DNA of 64,000 nt from NCBI RefSeq assembly GCF_003850565.1, contig NZ_CP027706.1:5766001-5830000 (forward strand), written 5' to 3'. The position numbers and the translations under genes were made by a program. Origin of the DNA: Pseudomonas sessilinigenes. GTDB taxonomy: Bacteria; Pseudomonadota; Gammaproteobacteria; Pseudomonadales; Pseudomonadaceae. The notes beneath the pieces are model-generated. The model ran no database searches. It saw only the letters and a program-made list of their open reading frames with translations, and was not told where the DNA came from. Below, piece after piece: positions 30,332 to 39,949 of this stretch. The number at the start of each line of letters is the position of its first letter. Within the stretch, counting starts at the first letter, position 1.

Positions 30332-30362
30332 AAAACCCCATGAGCCTGGCTCATGGGGTTTT
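30332..30362. terminator. Bidirectional terminator between gloA and ahpF
   Basis: AAAACCCCATGAG paired with CTCATGGGGTTTT, 13 bp plus one inner C-G pair, with T runs on both strands. It serves the convergent gloA and ahpF genes. Confidence 0.9.
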
Positions 30363-30381
30363 GTTTTACCTGGGCTGGCTA

Positions 30382-31947
30382 TCAGGCCGGCGCAGAGGTC
30401 CGGATCAGGTGGTCGAAGGCACTCAGGGATGCCTTGGCCCCCTCGCCCACCGCAATCACGATCTGTTTGTACGGCACTGTGGTCACGTCACCTGCTGCGA
30501 AGACCCCCGGCAGCGAAGTCTCACCACGTGCGTCGACAATGATCTCGCCCCGCGGCGACAGCTCGACCGCCCCCTTGAGCCAATCAGTGTTAGGCAACAA
30601 GCCAATCTGTACGAAGATGCCTTCCAGGTCGACGGTATTGAACTCTCCCGAGTCGCGGTCCTTATAGACCAGGCCGGTGACCTTCTGGCCATCTCCCTTC
30701 ACTTCGCTGGTCAAGGCACTGGTGATGACCTTGACGTTCGGCAAGCTGAACAGCTTGCGCTGCAACACCGCATCGGCGCGCAGCTTGCTATCGAACTCCA
30801 GCAGGGTGACGTGGCTGACAATACCGGCCAGGTCGATAGCCGCTTCGACACCGGAGTTGCCACCACCGATCACCGCCACGCGCTTGCCCTTGAACAACGG
30901 GCCATCGCAGTGCGGGCAGAAGCACACGCCCTTGGCCTTGTACTCCTGCTCGCCCGGCACACCCATTTCCCGCCAGCGGGCACCCGTGGCCAGGATCAGC
31001 GCCTTGGCCTTGAGGCTGGCCCCATTGGCGAACTGCACTTCATGCAACCCACCGACTTCGCTAGCAGGAACCAGGGCGCTGGCACGTTGCAGGTTCATGA
31101 TGTCGACGTCGTACTGGCGGACATGCTCTTCCAGGGCCGCTGCCAATTTCGGGCCTTCTGTTTCTTGTACCGAGATGAAGTTCTCGATCGCCATGGTATC
31201 CAGGACCTGGCCACCGAAACGCTCGGCAGCAACCCCCGTACGAATACCTTTGCGGGCAGCATAGATGGCAGCTGCAGCGCCAGCCGGGCCACCGCCGACC
31301 ACCAGCACATCAAAGGCTTCTTTGGCGCTGAGTTTCTGCGCTTGCTTCTCCACCGCGCCGGTGTCGAGCTTGGCGAGGATCTCCTCCAGGCCCATGCGGC
31401 CCTGGCCGAAGTTCACACCATTGAGGTAGATGCTGGGCACGGCCATGACTTTGCGCTCGTCCACTTCAGCCTGGAACAAGGCACCATCGATAGCGACATG
31501 GCGGATATTGGGGTTGAGTACCGCCATCAGGTTCAGCGCCTGGACCACATCCGGGCAGTTCTGGCACGACAGCGAGAAGTAAGTCTCGAAGTGGAATTCG
31601 CCCTTGAGCGAACGGACCTGCTCGATCACTTCCGCACTGGCCTTGGACGGATGACCACCTACTTGCAGCAGGGCCAGTACCAGGGAAGTGAACTCGTGGC
31701 CCATGGGGATACCAGCGAAACGCAGGCTGATATCACTCCCCGGGCGATTCAACGAGAACGATGGCTTGCGCACATCGGTACCGTTGTCGAGCAAGGTAAT
31801 TTGATTGGAAAGACTGACGATGTCTTTGAGTAACGCGAGCATTTCCTGGGATTTCGCACCGTCGTCGAGGGAGGCAACGATCTCGATCGGCTGTGTGACC
31901 CGCTCCAGGTATGACTTCAACTGAGATTTAAGATTGGCGTCCAACAT
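30382..31947 (-). CDS. ahpF: Alkyl hydroperoxide reductase subunit F
   Basis: 521-aa flavoprotein disulfide reductase that reduces AhpC. The N-terminal double thioredoxin-like domain has its redox pair in [10 protein letters not shown] (about residue 130). The C-terminal thioredoxin-reductase part has FAD motif [19 protein letters not shown], the CPHC pair in [11 protein letters not shown] and NADH motif [16 protein letters not shown]. It lies 120 bp downstream of ahpC behind a strong terminator, so it probably relies on readthrough or its own promoter. Confidence 0.95.
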   Translation of the reverse strand: MLDANLKSQLKSYLERVTQPIEIVASLDDGAKSQEMLALLKDIVSLSNQITLLDNGTDVRKPSFSLNRPGSDISLRFAGIPMGHEFTSLVLALLQVGGHPSKASAEVIEQVRSLKGEFHFETYFSLSCQNCPDVVQALNLMAVLNPNIRHVAIDGALFQAEVDERKVMAVPSIYLNGVNFGQGRMGLEEILAKLDTGAVEKQAQKLSAKEAFDVLVVGGGPAGAAAAIYAARKGIRTGVAAERFGGQVLDTMAIENFISVQETEGPKLAAALEEHVRQYDVDIMNLQRASALVPASEVGGLHEVQFANGASLKAKALILATGARWREMGVPGEQEYKAKGVCFCPHCDGPLFKGKRVAVIGGGNSGVEAAIDLAGIVSHVTLLEFDSKLRADAVLQRKLFSLPNVKVITSALTSEVKGDGQKVTGLVYKDRDSGEFNTVDLEGIFVQIGLLPNTDWLKGAVELSPRGEIIVDARGETSLPGVFAAGDVTTVPYKQIVIAVGEGAKASLSAFDHLIRTSAPA

Positions 31948-31968
31948 ACGGGCGATTTCCTTTGATTC

Positions 31969-32008
31969 GGTAAAAAAACAACGCCCGGGCGAATCTCGCC
32001 CGGGCGTT
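31969..32008 (-). terminator. Terminator/attenuator between ahpC and ahpF
   Basis: Perfect 12-bp stem AACGCCCGGGCG / CGCCCGGGCGTT (31980-32008) with a 5-nt loop. On the minus strand it is followed by TTTTTTTA. It should end most ahpC messages before ahpF and set a high AhpC:AhpF ratio. Confidence 0.85.
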
Positions 32009-32067
32009 ATTTGAGGGCGGTGCGGCTTACTTAAGTGCGGATGACCGCCCCTGGATGACGCATGGAC

Positions 32068-32631
32068 TTAGATCTTGCCGACCAGGTCCAGGGACGGAGC
32101 CAGAGTGGCCTCGCCTTCTTTCCACTTGGCTGGGCAGACTTCGCCTGGGTGGGCAGCAACGTACTGGGCAGCCTTGATCTTGCGCAGCAGCTCGGAAGCA
32201 TCGCGACCTACGCCGCCATCGTTGATTTCAACGATCTTGATCTGGCCTTCAGGGTTGATCACGAAGGTACCGCGGTCAGCCAGGCCGGCTTCTTCGATCA
32301 GCACGTCGAAGTTGCGCGAGATAGCCAGGGTCGGGTCGCCGATCATGGTGTACTTGATCTTGCCAATGGCTGGCGAGGTGTTGTGCCAGGCAGCGTGGGC
32401 AAAGTGGGTGTCGGTGGAAACGCTGTAGATTTCAACGCCCAGCTTCTGGAATTCGGCGTAGTTATCGGCCAGGTCTTCCAGCTCGGTCGGGCAGACGAAG
32501 GTGAAGTCAGCTGGGTAGAAGAATACGACAGACCACTTGCCTTTCAGGTCGGCATCCGATACTTCGACGAACTCACCGTTTTTGAATGCAGTGGCTTTGA
32601 ACGGTTTAACTTGGCTGTTGATGATAGGCAT
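32068..32631 (-). CDS. ahpC: Alkyl hydroperoxide reductase subunit C (peroxiredoxin)
   Basis: 187-aa typical 2-Cys peroxiredoxin. The peroxidatic Cys is C47 in [12 protein letters not shown]; the resolving Cys is near the C-terminus in [10 protein letters not shown]. It reduces H2O2 and organic peroxides, being recycled by AhpF. The start follows GGAGAGTCAACG; a longer in-frame start upstream adds only ten unconserved residues. Confidence 0.96.
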   Translation of the reverse strand: MPIINSQVKPFKATAFKNGEFVEVSDADLKGKWSVVFFYPADFTFVCPTELEDLADNYAEFQKLGVEIYSVSTDTHFAHAAWHNTSPAIGKIKYTMIGDPTLAISRNFDVLIEEAGLADRGTFVINPEGQIKIVEINDGGVGRDASELLRKIKAAQYVAAHPGEVCPAKWKEGEATLAPSLDLVGKI

Positions 32632-32691
32632 CGTTGACTCTCCATCAGTGGTTGAAGACATTGGGTAAAAACTTTATGGGGAGAATCCTAG

Positions 32692-32718
32692 CCAATGAGT
32701 CGCCATCTGGCTCATTGG
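32692..32718. promoter_or_regulatory. Inverted repeat in the ahpC promoter region
   Basis: CCAATGAG-N11-CTCATTGG, eight perfectly paired bases, about 61-87 bp upstream of the ahpC start. It could be an operator or, if transcribed, a 5' leader hairpin. OxyR would be the expected regulator, but the classic ATAG-N7-CTAT spacing is not met here. Confidence 0.4.
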
Positions 32719-32782
32719 TAAACCTGATGCTATCGATTGGTTTTGGCTATCAGCCCGCTGTATTAATAGAAGAACCTCAAAT

Positions 32783-33721
32783 CTACGAGCGCGCCCGTGG
32801 GTCCTGAAGGACTGCCATGCCCATGAAAGGCTCGGCATCGATGTAGCGCATGGCCGATTTCATGTCCTTCCAGCCGACATAGGTCATCAATGACTTGAGA
32901 TCCCAGCCATTGCGATGGGCCCAAGTGGCGAAGCCTCGACGCAGGGAATGGCTGGTGTAGTGCTCGGCGGCTATGCCTGCGCGTTCCAGCGCCTGGCGCA
33001 ACAAGGGAATCACGCTATTGGCATGCAGCCCCTGTTCGCCCAGGTTGCCCCAACGGTCGATTGCGCGAAACACCGGCCCACGCACCAACGCGGCGCCGTT
33101 GATCCACTCGATATAGGCCTGTACCGGACACAAACGCTGCAGGGCCGGGGTGTGATAGGTGCGCCCGAGGTTTTCACGATCGCTCTTGCTACGGGGCAGG
33201 TACAGGCTGATACCGGAGCCAGCATTGGCCTCTACGTGCTGGATCTGCAGGCGACATAACTCGTCACTGCGAAAGCCGCGCCAGAAACCCAGCAGGATCA
33301 ACGCCCGATCACGCCGGGCACGCAGTAGATCGGCCTGGCGCTGTTCGGCGATGGCGCTTGCAATTTCCTCGTCGAGCCAGGCGACCACCTGCTCCAGATG
33401 CCGTAGCTGCAAAGGTTCGGCCTGCTTCTCCTGGGCAGGGTGCACGGCACGAATACCCTTGAGCACCTGGCGTACCACTGGCGCCTTGGTGGGATCGGCA
33501 AAGCCCTGGCTGTTATGCCACTGAGCCAATGCTGACAGGCGTAATTTCAGGGTATTGAGCGATAGCTCACCGGCATAGGCCACCAGGTAACGTGCAACCC
33601 CCTCAGCCGTCGCCGGCAGAAACCCACCCCATTGGACCTCGAAGTGCTCGATGGCCGCCCGATAGCTGCGCCGGGTGTTGTCGCGGGTGGCGGCTTGCAG
33701 ATAACGATCCAGCTCACTCAT
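32783..33721 (-). CDS. Tyrosine recombinase (XerC/D-like site-specific integrase)
   Basis: 312 aa. An N-terminal SAM-like DNA-binding domain spans about residues 1-100. The catalytic domain has R151 (GFRSDELCRL), H258-x-x-R261 (HSLRRGF), W284 and the nucleophile Y293 (AMRYIDAE), so it looks complete and active. No tRNA, attachment site or element genes lie next to it, so it is an orphan recombinase. It is divergent (178-bp AT-rich spacer) from a KfrA-like protein, which may be its partner or regulator. Confidence 0.88.
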   Translation of the reverse strand: MSELDRYLQAATRDNTRRSYRAAIEHFEVQWGGFLPATAEGVARYLVAYAGELSLNTLKLRLSALAQWHNSQGFADPTKAPVVRQVLKGIRAVHPAQEKQAEPLQLRHLEQVVAWLDEEIASAIAEQRQADLLRARRDRALILLGFWRGFRSDELCRLQIQHVEANAGSGISLYLPRSKSDRENLGRTYHTPALQRLCPVQAYIEWINGAALVRGPVFRAIDRWGNLGEQGLHANSVIPLLRQALERAGIAAEHYTSHSLRRGFATWAHRNGWDLKSLMTYVGWKDMKSAMRYIDAEPFMGMAVLQDPRARS

Positions 33722-33899
33722 GGCTTCTAGGCTCTAACAGATACAAGGCTGTGGGGTGAAAGGCATCTTCACTCCTCATCACAAGGAATAATATTAAAAT
33801 ATTCCATGTCAGATTTCAGTTATCAAGCAAGCAAAACAAGCTGTACAATAACGATAAATTACATACCACGTAACACAGTATTAAATCGTTGGAGGTAGC

Positions 33900-34904
33900 A
33901 TGGCTCGTGGAGGCATCAATAAAGCGGTGGTGAAAAAAGCACGCCAGGCAATCCTTGCCCGCGGCGGTCACCCGAGCATCGATGCGGTACGTATAGAAAT
34001 GGGTAATACCGGCTCGAAGACCACCATCCATCGCTACCTGAAAGAGCTGGATGATGGTGCTGGCCGTCGCGATATCGGCCCCGTACCCCTGGATGAAGAA
34101 CTGGGAGAATTGGTAGGAAGGCTGGCCCAGCGCCTCCAGGAGCAGGCGCAAGAGCCTCTGGAACAAGCCCTCTCCCACTTCGAATCGCAGAAGCAGGCCC
34201 TTGAGCAGCAGTTGGATGAAATGCGCCAGCATCAGGAGCAACTGCAAGGACAACTGCAGGCCCAGGCCAATGCCCTGGCCAGTGAAAGCGCCGCGCTACA
34301 GGACGTCCGAGCCATGCTGCATGCTGAGCAGACCCGCAGCGCCGAGCTCAATCAGGCACTCAAGGACGCCGACCTGCGCCTTGCGGATAAAGAACAGCGG
34401 ATCCACTCGCTGGAAGAGAAGCACCTGCATGCCCGCGATGCCCTGGAGCACTACCGCGCCGCCAGCAAGGAGCAGCGCGAACAGGAACTGCGTCGCCACG
34501 AAGGGCAAATGCAACAGGTACAGATGGAACTGCGCCAGGCCCAACAAAGCGCCCTGGTACGCCAGGATGAAATCACCCAGCTGCATCGCGACAACGAACG
34601 CCTGCTCAGCGAGCAGCGAGCAACCGGCAAGGAACTCAAGCAAGCCCAGGAGATGGCGAACAAGAGCACAACCCGACAATCCCAACTCAGCGAGCAGTTG
34701 GCGCGACTGGACAGCGAAAGCGCCCTACTGCAGGAACGCTTGCGCGTGGCCTCGGAGGAAATCCTGGCTCTGAAGGAGAACCACGACAAACAGGCCCAGG
34801 CCAGCAAGGACATGGAGCTACGCGCCGCCAAGGCTGAAGCCAGCCTGGAGGCGCTGCGCCTGGCTGGCAGCAAGGCACAGCCAGGCGCTACAGCGGGCTC
34901 CTGA
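33900..34904 (+). CDS. KfrA-like DNA-binding coiled-coil protein
   Basis: 334 aa. The N-terminal ~60 residues (INKAVVKKARQAILARGGHPSIDAVRIEM...KTTIHRYLKELDD) match the helix-turn-helix of plasmid KfrA proteins. From about residue 80 to 315 there is an almost unbroken Gln/Glu/Leu-rich coiled coil. KfrA proteins autoregulate and help plasmid partition. This chromosomal copy next to a tyrosine recombinase may be derived from a mobile element. The start follows GGAGGTAGC. It ends exactly one base before the gor stop on the other strand. Confidence 0.82.
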   Translation: MARGGINKAVVKKARQAILARGGHPSIDAVRIEMGNTGSKTTIHRYLKELDDGAGRRDIGPVPLDEELGELVGRLAQRLQEQAQEPLEQALSHFESQKQALEQQLDEMRQHQEQLQGQLQAQANALASESAALQDVRAMLHAEQTRSAELNQALKDADLRLADKEQRIHSLEEKHLHARDALEHYRAASKEQREQELRRHEGQMQQVQMELRQAQQSALVRQDEITQLHRDNERLLSEQRATGKELKQAQEMANKSTTRQSQLSEQLARLDSESALLQERLRVASEEILALKENHDKQAQASKDMELRAAKAEASLEALRLAGSKAQPGATAGS

Positions 34905-36263
34905 TCAGCCCGCGACAGGGGTACGCATGGTCACGAACTCTTCGGCAGCCGTGGGGTGCACGCCAATGGTTTCGTCGAAGTCGCGCTTGGTCGCCCCAGC
35001 CTTCAGCGCGATCGCCAGGCCCTGGACAATTTCACCGGCATCCGGGCCGACCATGTGGCAGCCCAGCACCTTATCGGTCTGCGCATCGACCACCAGCTTC
35101 ATGAGCGTACGCTCCTGGCATTCAGTGAGCGTCAGCTTCATCGGCCGGAAGCGGCTCTCGAAAATCTGCACCTCATGCCCCGCTTCACGGGCCTGCTCTT
35201 CGCTCATGCCAACGGTGCCGATATTCGGCAAGCTGAACACGGCAGTGGGAATCATCCGGTAATCCACCGGGCGATACTGCTCGGGCTTGAACAGGCGGCG
35301 GGCCACCGCCATGCCTTCGGCCAAGGCGACCGGAGTCAACTGGACGCGCCCGATGACGTCGCCAATGGCCAAGACTGATGGCTCGCTGGTCTGGTACAGG
35401 TCATCGACCTCGACAAAACCGCGCTTGTCGAGCTTGACCCCAGTGTTTTCCAAGCCCAGGTTGTCGAGCATCGGCCGACGTCCGGTGGCGTAGAACACAC
35501 AGTCGGTCAGCAGCGTACGACCGTTCTTGAGGGTGACCTGGAGACTGCCGTCGTCCTGCTTGTCGATACGCTCGATATCGGCATTGAACTGCAATCCCAG
35601 GCCGCGCTTGGTCAGTTCTTCCTGCAAATGCTTGCGTACCGCACCATCGAACCCCCGCAGGAACAGATCCCCGCGATACAGCAATTGGGTATCGGCTCCC
35701 AAGCCATGGAAGATCCCGGCGAACTCCACCGCAATATAACCACCACCTACGACCAGGATGCGCTTGGGCAGCTCCTTGAGGTAGAACGCCTCATTGGAAC
35801 TGATGGCATGTTCGCGCCCTGCAATATCCGGGATCTGCGGCCAGCCACCGGTGGCGATCAGGATGTGCCTGGCGGTGTAGCGCTGGCCATTGACTTCCAC
35901 CTGATGCGGGTCGATGAGTCTGGCGTGACCCTCGTGCAGGGTCACACCGCTATTGACCAATAAATTACGGTAGATGCCATTGAGGCGGTTGATCTCACGA
36001 TCCTTGTTGGCGATCAGGGTCGCCCAGTCGAAGTTCGCTTCGCCAAGATCCCAGCCAAAACCCGAGGCCTGCTCGAAGTCTTCAGCGAAGTGGGCACCGT
36101 ACACCAAGAGTTTTTTCGGCACGCAACCGACATTGACGCAGGTGCCCCCCAGATACCGGCTCTCAGCCACTGCAACCTTGGCTCCGAAGCCTGCGGCGAA
36201 TCGCGCGCAACGTACACCACCGGAACCGGCACCTATTACATAAAGATCAAAATCGTAGGCCAT
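34905..36263 (-). CDS. gor: Glutathione-disulfide reductase
   Basis: 452-aa flavoprotein. FAD motif [25 protein letters not shown] (limits 9-33), redox-active pair [13 protein letters not shown] (Cys42/Cys47 region), NADP motif [19 protein letters not shown] followed by basic residues, and the C-terminal dimer-interface active-site motif [10 protein letters not shown]. It keeps glutathione reduced at the cost of NADPH. It begins after GGGAGAGTGAA and lies downstream of galU behind a terminator. Confidence 0.95.
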   Translation of the reverse strand: MAYDFDLYVIGAGSGGVRCARFAAGFGAKVAVAESRYLGGTCVNVGCVPKKLLVYGAHFAEDFEQASGFGWDLGEANFDWATLIANKDREINRLNGIYRNLLVNSGVTLHEGHARLIDPHQVEVNGQRYTARHILIATGGWPQIPDIAGREHAISSNEAFYLKELPKRILVVGGGYIAVEFAGIFHGLGADTQLLYRGDLFLRGFDGAVRKHLQEELTKRGLGLQFNADIERIDKQDDGSLQVTLKNGRTLLTDCVFYATGRRPMLDNLGLENTGVKLDKRGFVEVDDLYQTSEPSVLAIGDVIGRVQLTPVALAEGMAVARRLFKPEQYRPVDYRMIPTAVFSLPNIGTVGMSEEQAREAGHEVQIFESRFRPMKLTLTECQERTLMKLVVDAQTDKVLGCHMVGPDAGEIVQGLAIALKAGATKRDFDETIGVHPTAAEEFVTMRTPVAG

Positions 36264-36347
36264 TTCACTCTCCCAGGCAGGCTGACAAGCATAACCTCAG
36301 TTGGCGAGCGGGTCAGCGCAGAGGATGGACATAAGGGCGATAAATAA

Positions 36348-36371
36348 AAAAGCCACCCGAAGGTGGCTTTT
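36348..36371. terminator. Terminator between galU and gor
   Basis: AAAAGCCACC-CGAA-GGTGGCTTTT, 10-bp stem with a GNRA-like tetraloop and T/A runs on both sides. It ends galU transcription on the minus strand. Confidence 0.85.
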
Positions 36372-36395
36372 CCAGACAGGTCCGTACAGCGGCTA

Positions 36396-37235
36396 TCAGT
36401 AAGCCTTGCCGGTCTTGTAGAAGTTCTCGAAGCAGAAGTTGGTCGCATCGATGTAGCCTTCGGCACCACCGCAGTCGAAACGCTTGCCCTTGAACTTGTA
36501 GGCCATTACGCAGCCATTTTGCGCCTGCTTCATCAGCGCGTCGGTGATCTGGATCTCGCCACCCTTGCCCGGCTCGGTCTGCTCGATCAGGTCGAAGATG
36601 TCCGGAGTCAGGATGTAGCGGCCAATGATCGCCAGGTTCGAAGGTGCGTCTTCAGGCTTCGGCTTCTCGACCATGCTGTGCACACGGTAGATATCGTCGC
36701 GAATCATCTCGCCGGCAATCACGCCGTACTTGTTGGTTTCCTGCGGATCGACTTCCTGAATGGCCACGATCGAGCAACGGAACTGCTTGTACAGCTTGAC
36801 CATCTGGGTCAGTACGCCGTCACCTTCGAGGTTGACGCACAGGTCGTCGGCCAGCACCACAGCGAAAGGTTCGTCGCCGATCAGCGGACGGCCAGTGAGA
36901 ATCGCATGGCCCAGACCTTTCATTTCAGTCTGGCGAGTGTAGGAGAACGAGCACTCGTCCAACAGCTTGCGGATACCGACCAGGTATTTTTCCTTGTCGG
37001 TGCCCTTGATCTGGTTTTCCAGCTCGTAGCTGATGTCGAAGTGGTCTTCGAGCGCACGCTTGCCGCGGCCAGTCACGATGGAGATTTCATTCAATCCGGC
37101 ATCAAGCGCTTCTTCTACGCCGTACTGGATCAGTGGCTTGTTCACCACCGGCAGCATCTCTTTGGGCATGGCCTTAGTCGCTGGCAGGAAGCGAGTACCG
37201 TAACCGGCTGCTGGGAACAAGCATTTCTTGATCAT
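36396..37235 (-). CDS. galU: UTP-glucose-1-phosphate uridylyltransferase
   Basis: 279-aa nucleotidyltransferase. It has the N-terminal nucleotide-binding signature AAGYGTRFLPATKAMPKEMLP, the catalytic region GLGHAILTGRPLIGDEPFAVVLADDL and the Lys-containing block VEKPKPEDAPSNLAIIGRYIL. It makes UDP-glucose for LPS, exopolysaccharide and trehalose. The start follows AAGGACTCAT. The galU-gor neighbourhood is conserved in pseudomonads. Confidence 0.96.
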   Translation of the reverse strand: MIKKCLFPAAGYGTRFLPATKAMPKEMLPVVNKPLIQYGVEEALDAGLNEISIVTGRGKRALEDHFDISYELENQIKGTDKEKYLVGIRKLLDECSFSYTRQTEMKGLGHAILTGRPLIGDEPFAVVLADDLCVNLEGDGVLTQMVKLYKQFRCSIVAIQEVDPQETNKYGVIAGEMIRDDIYRVHSMVEKPKPEDAPSNLAIIGRYILTPDIFDLIEQTEPGKGGEIQITDALMKQAQNGCVMAYKFKGKRFDCGGAEGYIDATNFCFENFYKTGKAY

Positions 37236-37645
37236 ATGAGTCCTTAAAAAGGCTGTGCTTACAAGTTTCGGCGCAGTCTAATCAGGCGGCGAGCACCTTA
37301 CAATGCCCCACACTGGCTATCCGCTGCCATCATAGAGAAATAAAGCGCCAGATAGTTCCACCGCGAGTTTCAGTTAGCTTGCAAGAGAACCACTCTCAAC
37401 ACGATGAGGCCCGCAGGCCGGGGCCTTCAGCCAATCCTGAACAATCACGATCAGGCCTGTTCCCCCCACTCCAGCCTACCCGTAGCCACCCCTCGGCACT
37501 CGAAACAGTATGGCCGACAGGATCAATGCCACCAGCACAATGCATCGGCTCGTGCCGACCAGAAGCCCCGGGATGCGCTATACCGAAATGGCCATTAGCT
37601 ATAGCATCGCCATCAGATCTCTGCTTGCTCCCGCCAGGTGTATCC
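37236..37645. other. Intergenic region between galU and a small lipoprotein gene
   Basis: 410 bp between divergent genes. It must hold the galU promoter on one side and the lipoprotein promoter on the other. Base composition is ordinary and no ORF, RNA or clear repeat was recognised. Confidence 0.5.
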
Positions 37646-37927
37646 ATGAAAAAAATCCTCGCAATGACCATCGCCCTGGCCCTGGGCGGTTGCGCCAGCA
37701 TCACCGACACCTACCTGGCCGATGGCGAGCAGGCGTTGAGCATCGACTGCTCTGGCGAGGCTGGCTCCTGGGCCAGCTGCTATGAGAAAGCCGAAGCCTC
37801 CTGCGCCGGCACGGGCTATCGGATCATCGGTACCCAAGGCACTCCAGCCCCCAGCGACAGCGAAAAGACGCTGGGTGCCGACGTCGGCAACTACAAGAGC
37901 CGTAGCGTAGTGGTGGTCTGCAAGTAA
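37646..37927 (+). CDS. Small lipoprotein of unknown function
   Basis: 93 aa. The N-terminus MKKILAMTIALALGGCAS is a lipoprotein signal with lipobox LGGC, Cys16 being the lipidation site. Position +2 is Ala, favouring the outer membrane. The mature part has four cysteines that may pair. The segment ADVGNYKSRSVVVVCK ends the protein. No family was recognised with confidence. Confidence 0.75.
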   Translation: MKKILAMTIALALGGCASITDTYLADGEQALSIDCSGEAGSWASCYEKAEASCAGTGYRIIGTQGTPAPSDSEKTLGADVGNYKSRSVVVVCK

Positions 37928-37940
37928 GAGGAAAAATTCG

Positions 37941-38171
37941 CTACATGTGGATTTCGGCGAACTTGATACCCAGGCCACGGATGGTCTCGATCAAGTCGTC
38001 CAGGCGAGTAAAGGACTCCACTTCGTCGCTGTCATCTACCAGGAAGTAGCTGCGCCCGGCACTCTTCTTGAAAAACACGATCCATTCTCCCGAGTTGGCC
38101 GGGTTCTGGATCACATGGGTGGCAGAGATCAAGCCCTCTGCATGCTTTTCCCTGATGTGTTCCCGCTTCAT
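37941..38171 (-). CDS. Conserved hypothetical protein, 76 aa
   Basis: The ATG at 38171 follows GGGAGAGAGC. The protein starts MKREHIREKHAEGLISATHVIQ and has a beta-rich middle (EWIVFFKKSAGRSYFLVDD). It is soluble, without signal or membrane segment. Function unknown. It is convergent with the lipoprotein gene and separated from the tsd operon by a terminator. Confidence 0.75.
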   Translation of the reverse strand: MKREHIREKHAEGLISATHVIQNPANSGEWIVFFKKSAGRSYFLVDDSDEVESFTRLDDLIETIRGLGIKFAEIHM

Positions 38172-38181
38172 GCTCTCTCCC

Positions 38182-38222
38182 AAAAAAACGATGCCGCCCG
38201 GGCGCGGACCCGGGCGGCATCG
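38182..38222 (-). terminator. Intrinsic terminator after tsdA
   Basis: Perfect 14-bp stem CGATGCCGCCCGGG / CCCGGGCGGCATCG with a 6-nt loop, followed on the minus strand by TTTTTTT, 18 bp beyond the tsdA stop. Confidence 0.92.
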
Positions 38223-38240
38223 GTGACGATAGAGCATAGT

Positions 38241-39161
38241 TTATCGGATGCCCTGGCCTATCAGCACCCCATCTACCGTCTGGCCATACAGATTCACTCC
38301 ATCATTGGCGTGGAACTTGAGGCGGGTCTTCTCGATGGAGCCTTCCACCAGCCGCGGATCCTGGGGCCGCTCATGGCTATTGACGAAAGCGGCGACATCC
38401 CAAGCCTGCTCATCACTCAAGCTGCCCCCTTTACCCAAAGGCATGTTGTGCTTGATGAAAGACGCGGCGGTATTGATCCGGTGCATTCCCGCCCCCCAGT
38501 TGTAGGAGTCCTTGCCCCAAAGCGGCGGCATGACATAGTCCGCACCGGCTTTCTGGCCCTGCCCCTGGTCGCCATGACAGATCGAGCACTGCGCCTGATA
38601 GACCGCAGCCCCGCGCTTGAGGTCATACCCCTTGGCAGGCGGCGGCACATCAGGATAACCGCGACCGGGCAACTCGACGCCCAAGGGGGCCTTGCTCGCC
38701 AGCCAATAGGCATACACCGACAACGCAGTGATTTCCGGACTGTCCGCCGCAGGCGGCTTGCCGCCGTTCATGCTGAACTGGAAGCACCCCTGCAGACGCT
38801 CGGCGAAGGTATTGACCTTGTCGTTTTTCTTGCGATAAGCGGGATACATCGGGTAGGCGCCCCACAACGGCGCGGAGTTGGCCAGGCGCCCCTGGTCGAG
38901 GTGGCAATTGCTGCAATTGAGTCCATTGCCCACATACTGCGGTGCCAGACGCTTGGTATCGACAAACAGCGCATGCCCCTCTCGCACCAGCTTGCCATAG
39001 GCATTGTCAGGCAATTCGCTCTCGGCTGGCGGCTTGAAATACTCGGTGTGGGCAGTAGCGCTCGGCGCCGGAATCTGCGACTGATCTTCCATGGCGATAT
39101 TGGCTGCCTGTACCTGGGCCGCCAGCAGGTTCATCAGCCCCCCTGCAATCAACAGCTTCAT
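38241..39161 (-). CDS. tsdA: Thiosulfate dehydrogenase TsdA-like diheme cytochrome c
   Basis: 306-aa periplasmic diheme cytochrome with a signal peptide. Heme sites are C83-SNCH and C192-SICH. Between them the block FAERLQGCFQFSMNG places C126 where TsdA enzymes have the unusual axial cysteine of heme 1. Met241 in KHNMPLG is the likely ligand of heme 2. TsdA couples two thiosulfates to tetrathionate, or the reverse. Coupled by ATGA overlap to the diheme TsdB upstream, as in tsdBA of other pseudomonads. Confidence 0.85.
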   Translation of the reverse strand: MKLLIAGGLMNLLAAQVQAANIAMEDQSQIPAPSATAHTEYFKPPAESELPDNAYGKLVREGHALFVDTKRLAPQYVGNGLNCSNCHLDQGRLANSAPLWGAYPMYPAYRKKNDKVNTFAERLQGCFQFSMNGGKPPAADSPEITALSVYAYWLASKAPLGVELPGRGYPDVPPPAKGYDLKRGAAVYQAQCSICHGDQGQGQKAGADYVMPPLWGKDSYNWGAGMHRINTAASFIKHNMPLGKGGSLSDEQAWDVAAFVNSHERPQDPRLVEGSIEKTRLKFHANDGVNLYGQTVDGVLIGQGIR

Positions 39162-39808
39162 TGATGCGCCTCCTTCTGGCCCAGACTGGCGAAGTAATCC
39201 GCCACGGCCGTCACTTCTTCGGCACTCAGGGACTTGGCGATATGCCCCATCAGGTTGTTGGGATCATTGTGCCGCCCACCTTCGCGCCAAGCGTTCAGCT
39301 GCGCCACCAGGTAAGTGGCAGGCTGCCCGGCAAGAGGCGGAAACGCCTGGCCGACACCTACACCACCAGGACCATGGCAACTGACACACTCCGGAACCTG
39401 TCGGTCCCAGGCTCCTCGCAGTGCCAGGCGCTCACCGACACCTTCGGCCAATTGGCCACGATTGCTCAGGGGAGTCTTCGGGGCGGGCATGGAAGCCAGG
39501 GTGCTGGTGATGGCGGTGATTTCGTCTTCAGTCAGGGCCTTGGCCAGCGGCTGCATGACCGGGCTAGTGCGGGCGCCACTGCGAAAATCATGCAGTTGCT
39601 TGCTCAGGTAGCTGGCCGGCAACCCGGCAAGGCGCGGAAACCCGGCAGGCGCCAGGCCCATTCCATCCGCACCATGACAAGCCATGCAAGCCGCCGCCCC
39701 TGGCTGGGAGCCTCCCTGGATGAAGATTTTCTGTCCATCCACGGCATGGGCAGTTTGCACAAACAGTAGCATCAGGCCACTCAATAGCATTCGATCCAGT
39801 GGGATCAT
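39158..39808 (-). CDS. tsdB: TsdB-like diheme cytochrome c (electron acceptor of TsdA)
   Basis: 216-aa cytochrome c4-like protein with a signal peptide (about residues 1-22), heme sites C41-MACH and C141-VSCH, and axial Met candidates in TSPVMQPLAKAL and NNLMGHIAKSL. It should take electrons from TsdA and hand them to the respiratory chain. ATG at 39808 follows GGAG. The two genes form an operon ending at the terminator near 38189. Confidence 0.85.
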   Translation of the reverse strand: MIPLDRMLLSGLMLLFVQTAHAVDGQKIFIQGGSQPGAAACMACHGADGMGLAPAGFPRLAGLPASYLSKQLHDFRSGARTSPVMQPLAKALTEDEITAITSTLASMPAPKTPLSNRGQLAEGVGERLALRGAWDRQVPECVSCHGPGGVGVGQAFPPLAGQPATYLVAQLNAWREGGRHNDPNNLMGHIAKSLSAEEVTAVADYFASLGQKEAHQ

Positions 39809-39949
39809 ATGAACTCCATTATTCTAGTTATATGCTTAGACTTAGTAGATATAAGCGAGCAAATAGTAGGACAATCGATCCACACCGACAACGCAAAATT
39901 AGCCTTCGTCATTCGTGCTACATGAGCCCTCCGAGTTCTTCGGAGCAAC

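Noticed and set aside
30340..31833. 497-codon plus-strand frame opposite ahpF
   Set aside because: Antisense shadow of a well-recognised gene; no motifs and no ribosome site.
32692..32760. Canonical OxyR site before ahpC
   Set aside because: ATAG/CTAT elements occur but not with the required 7-bp spacing.
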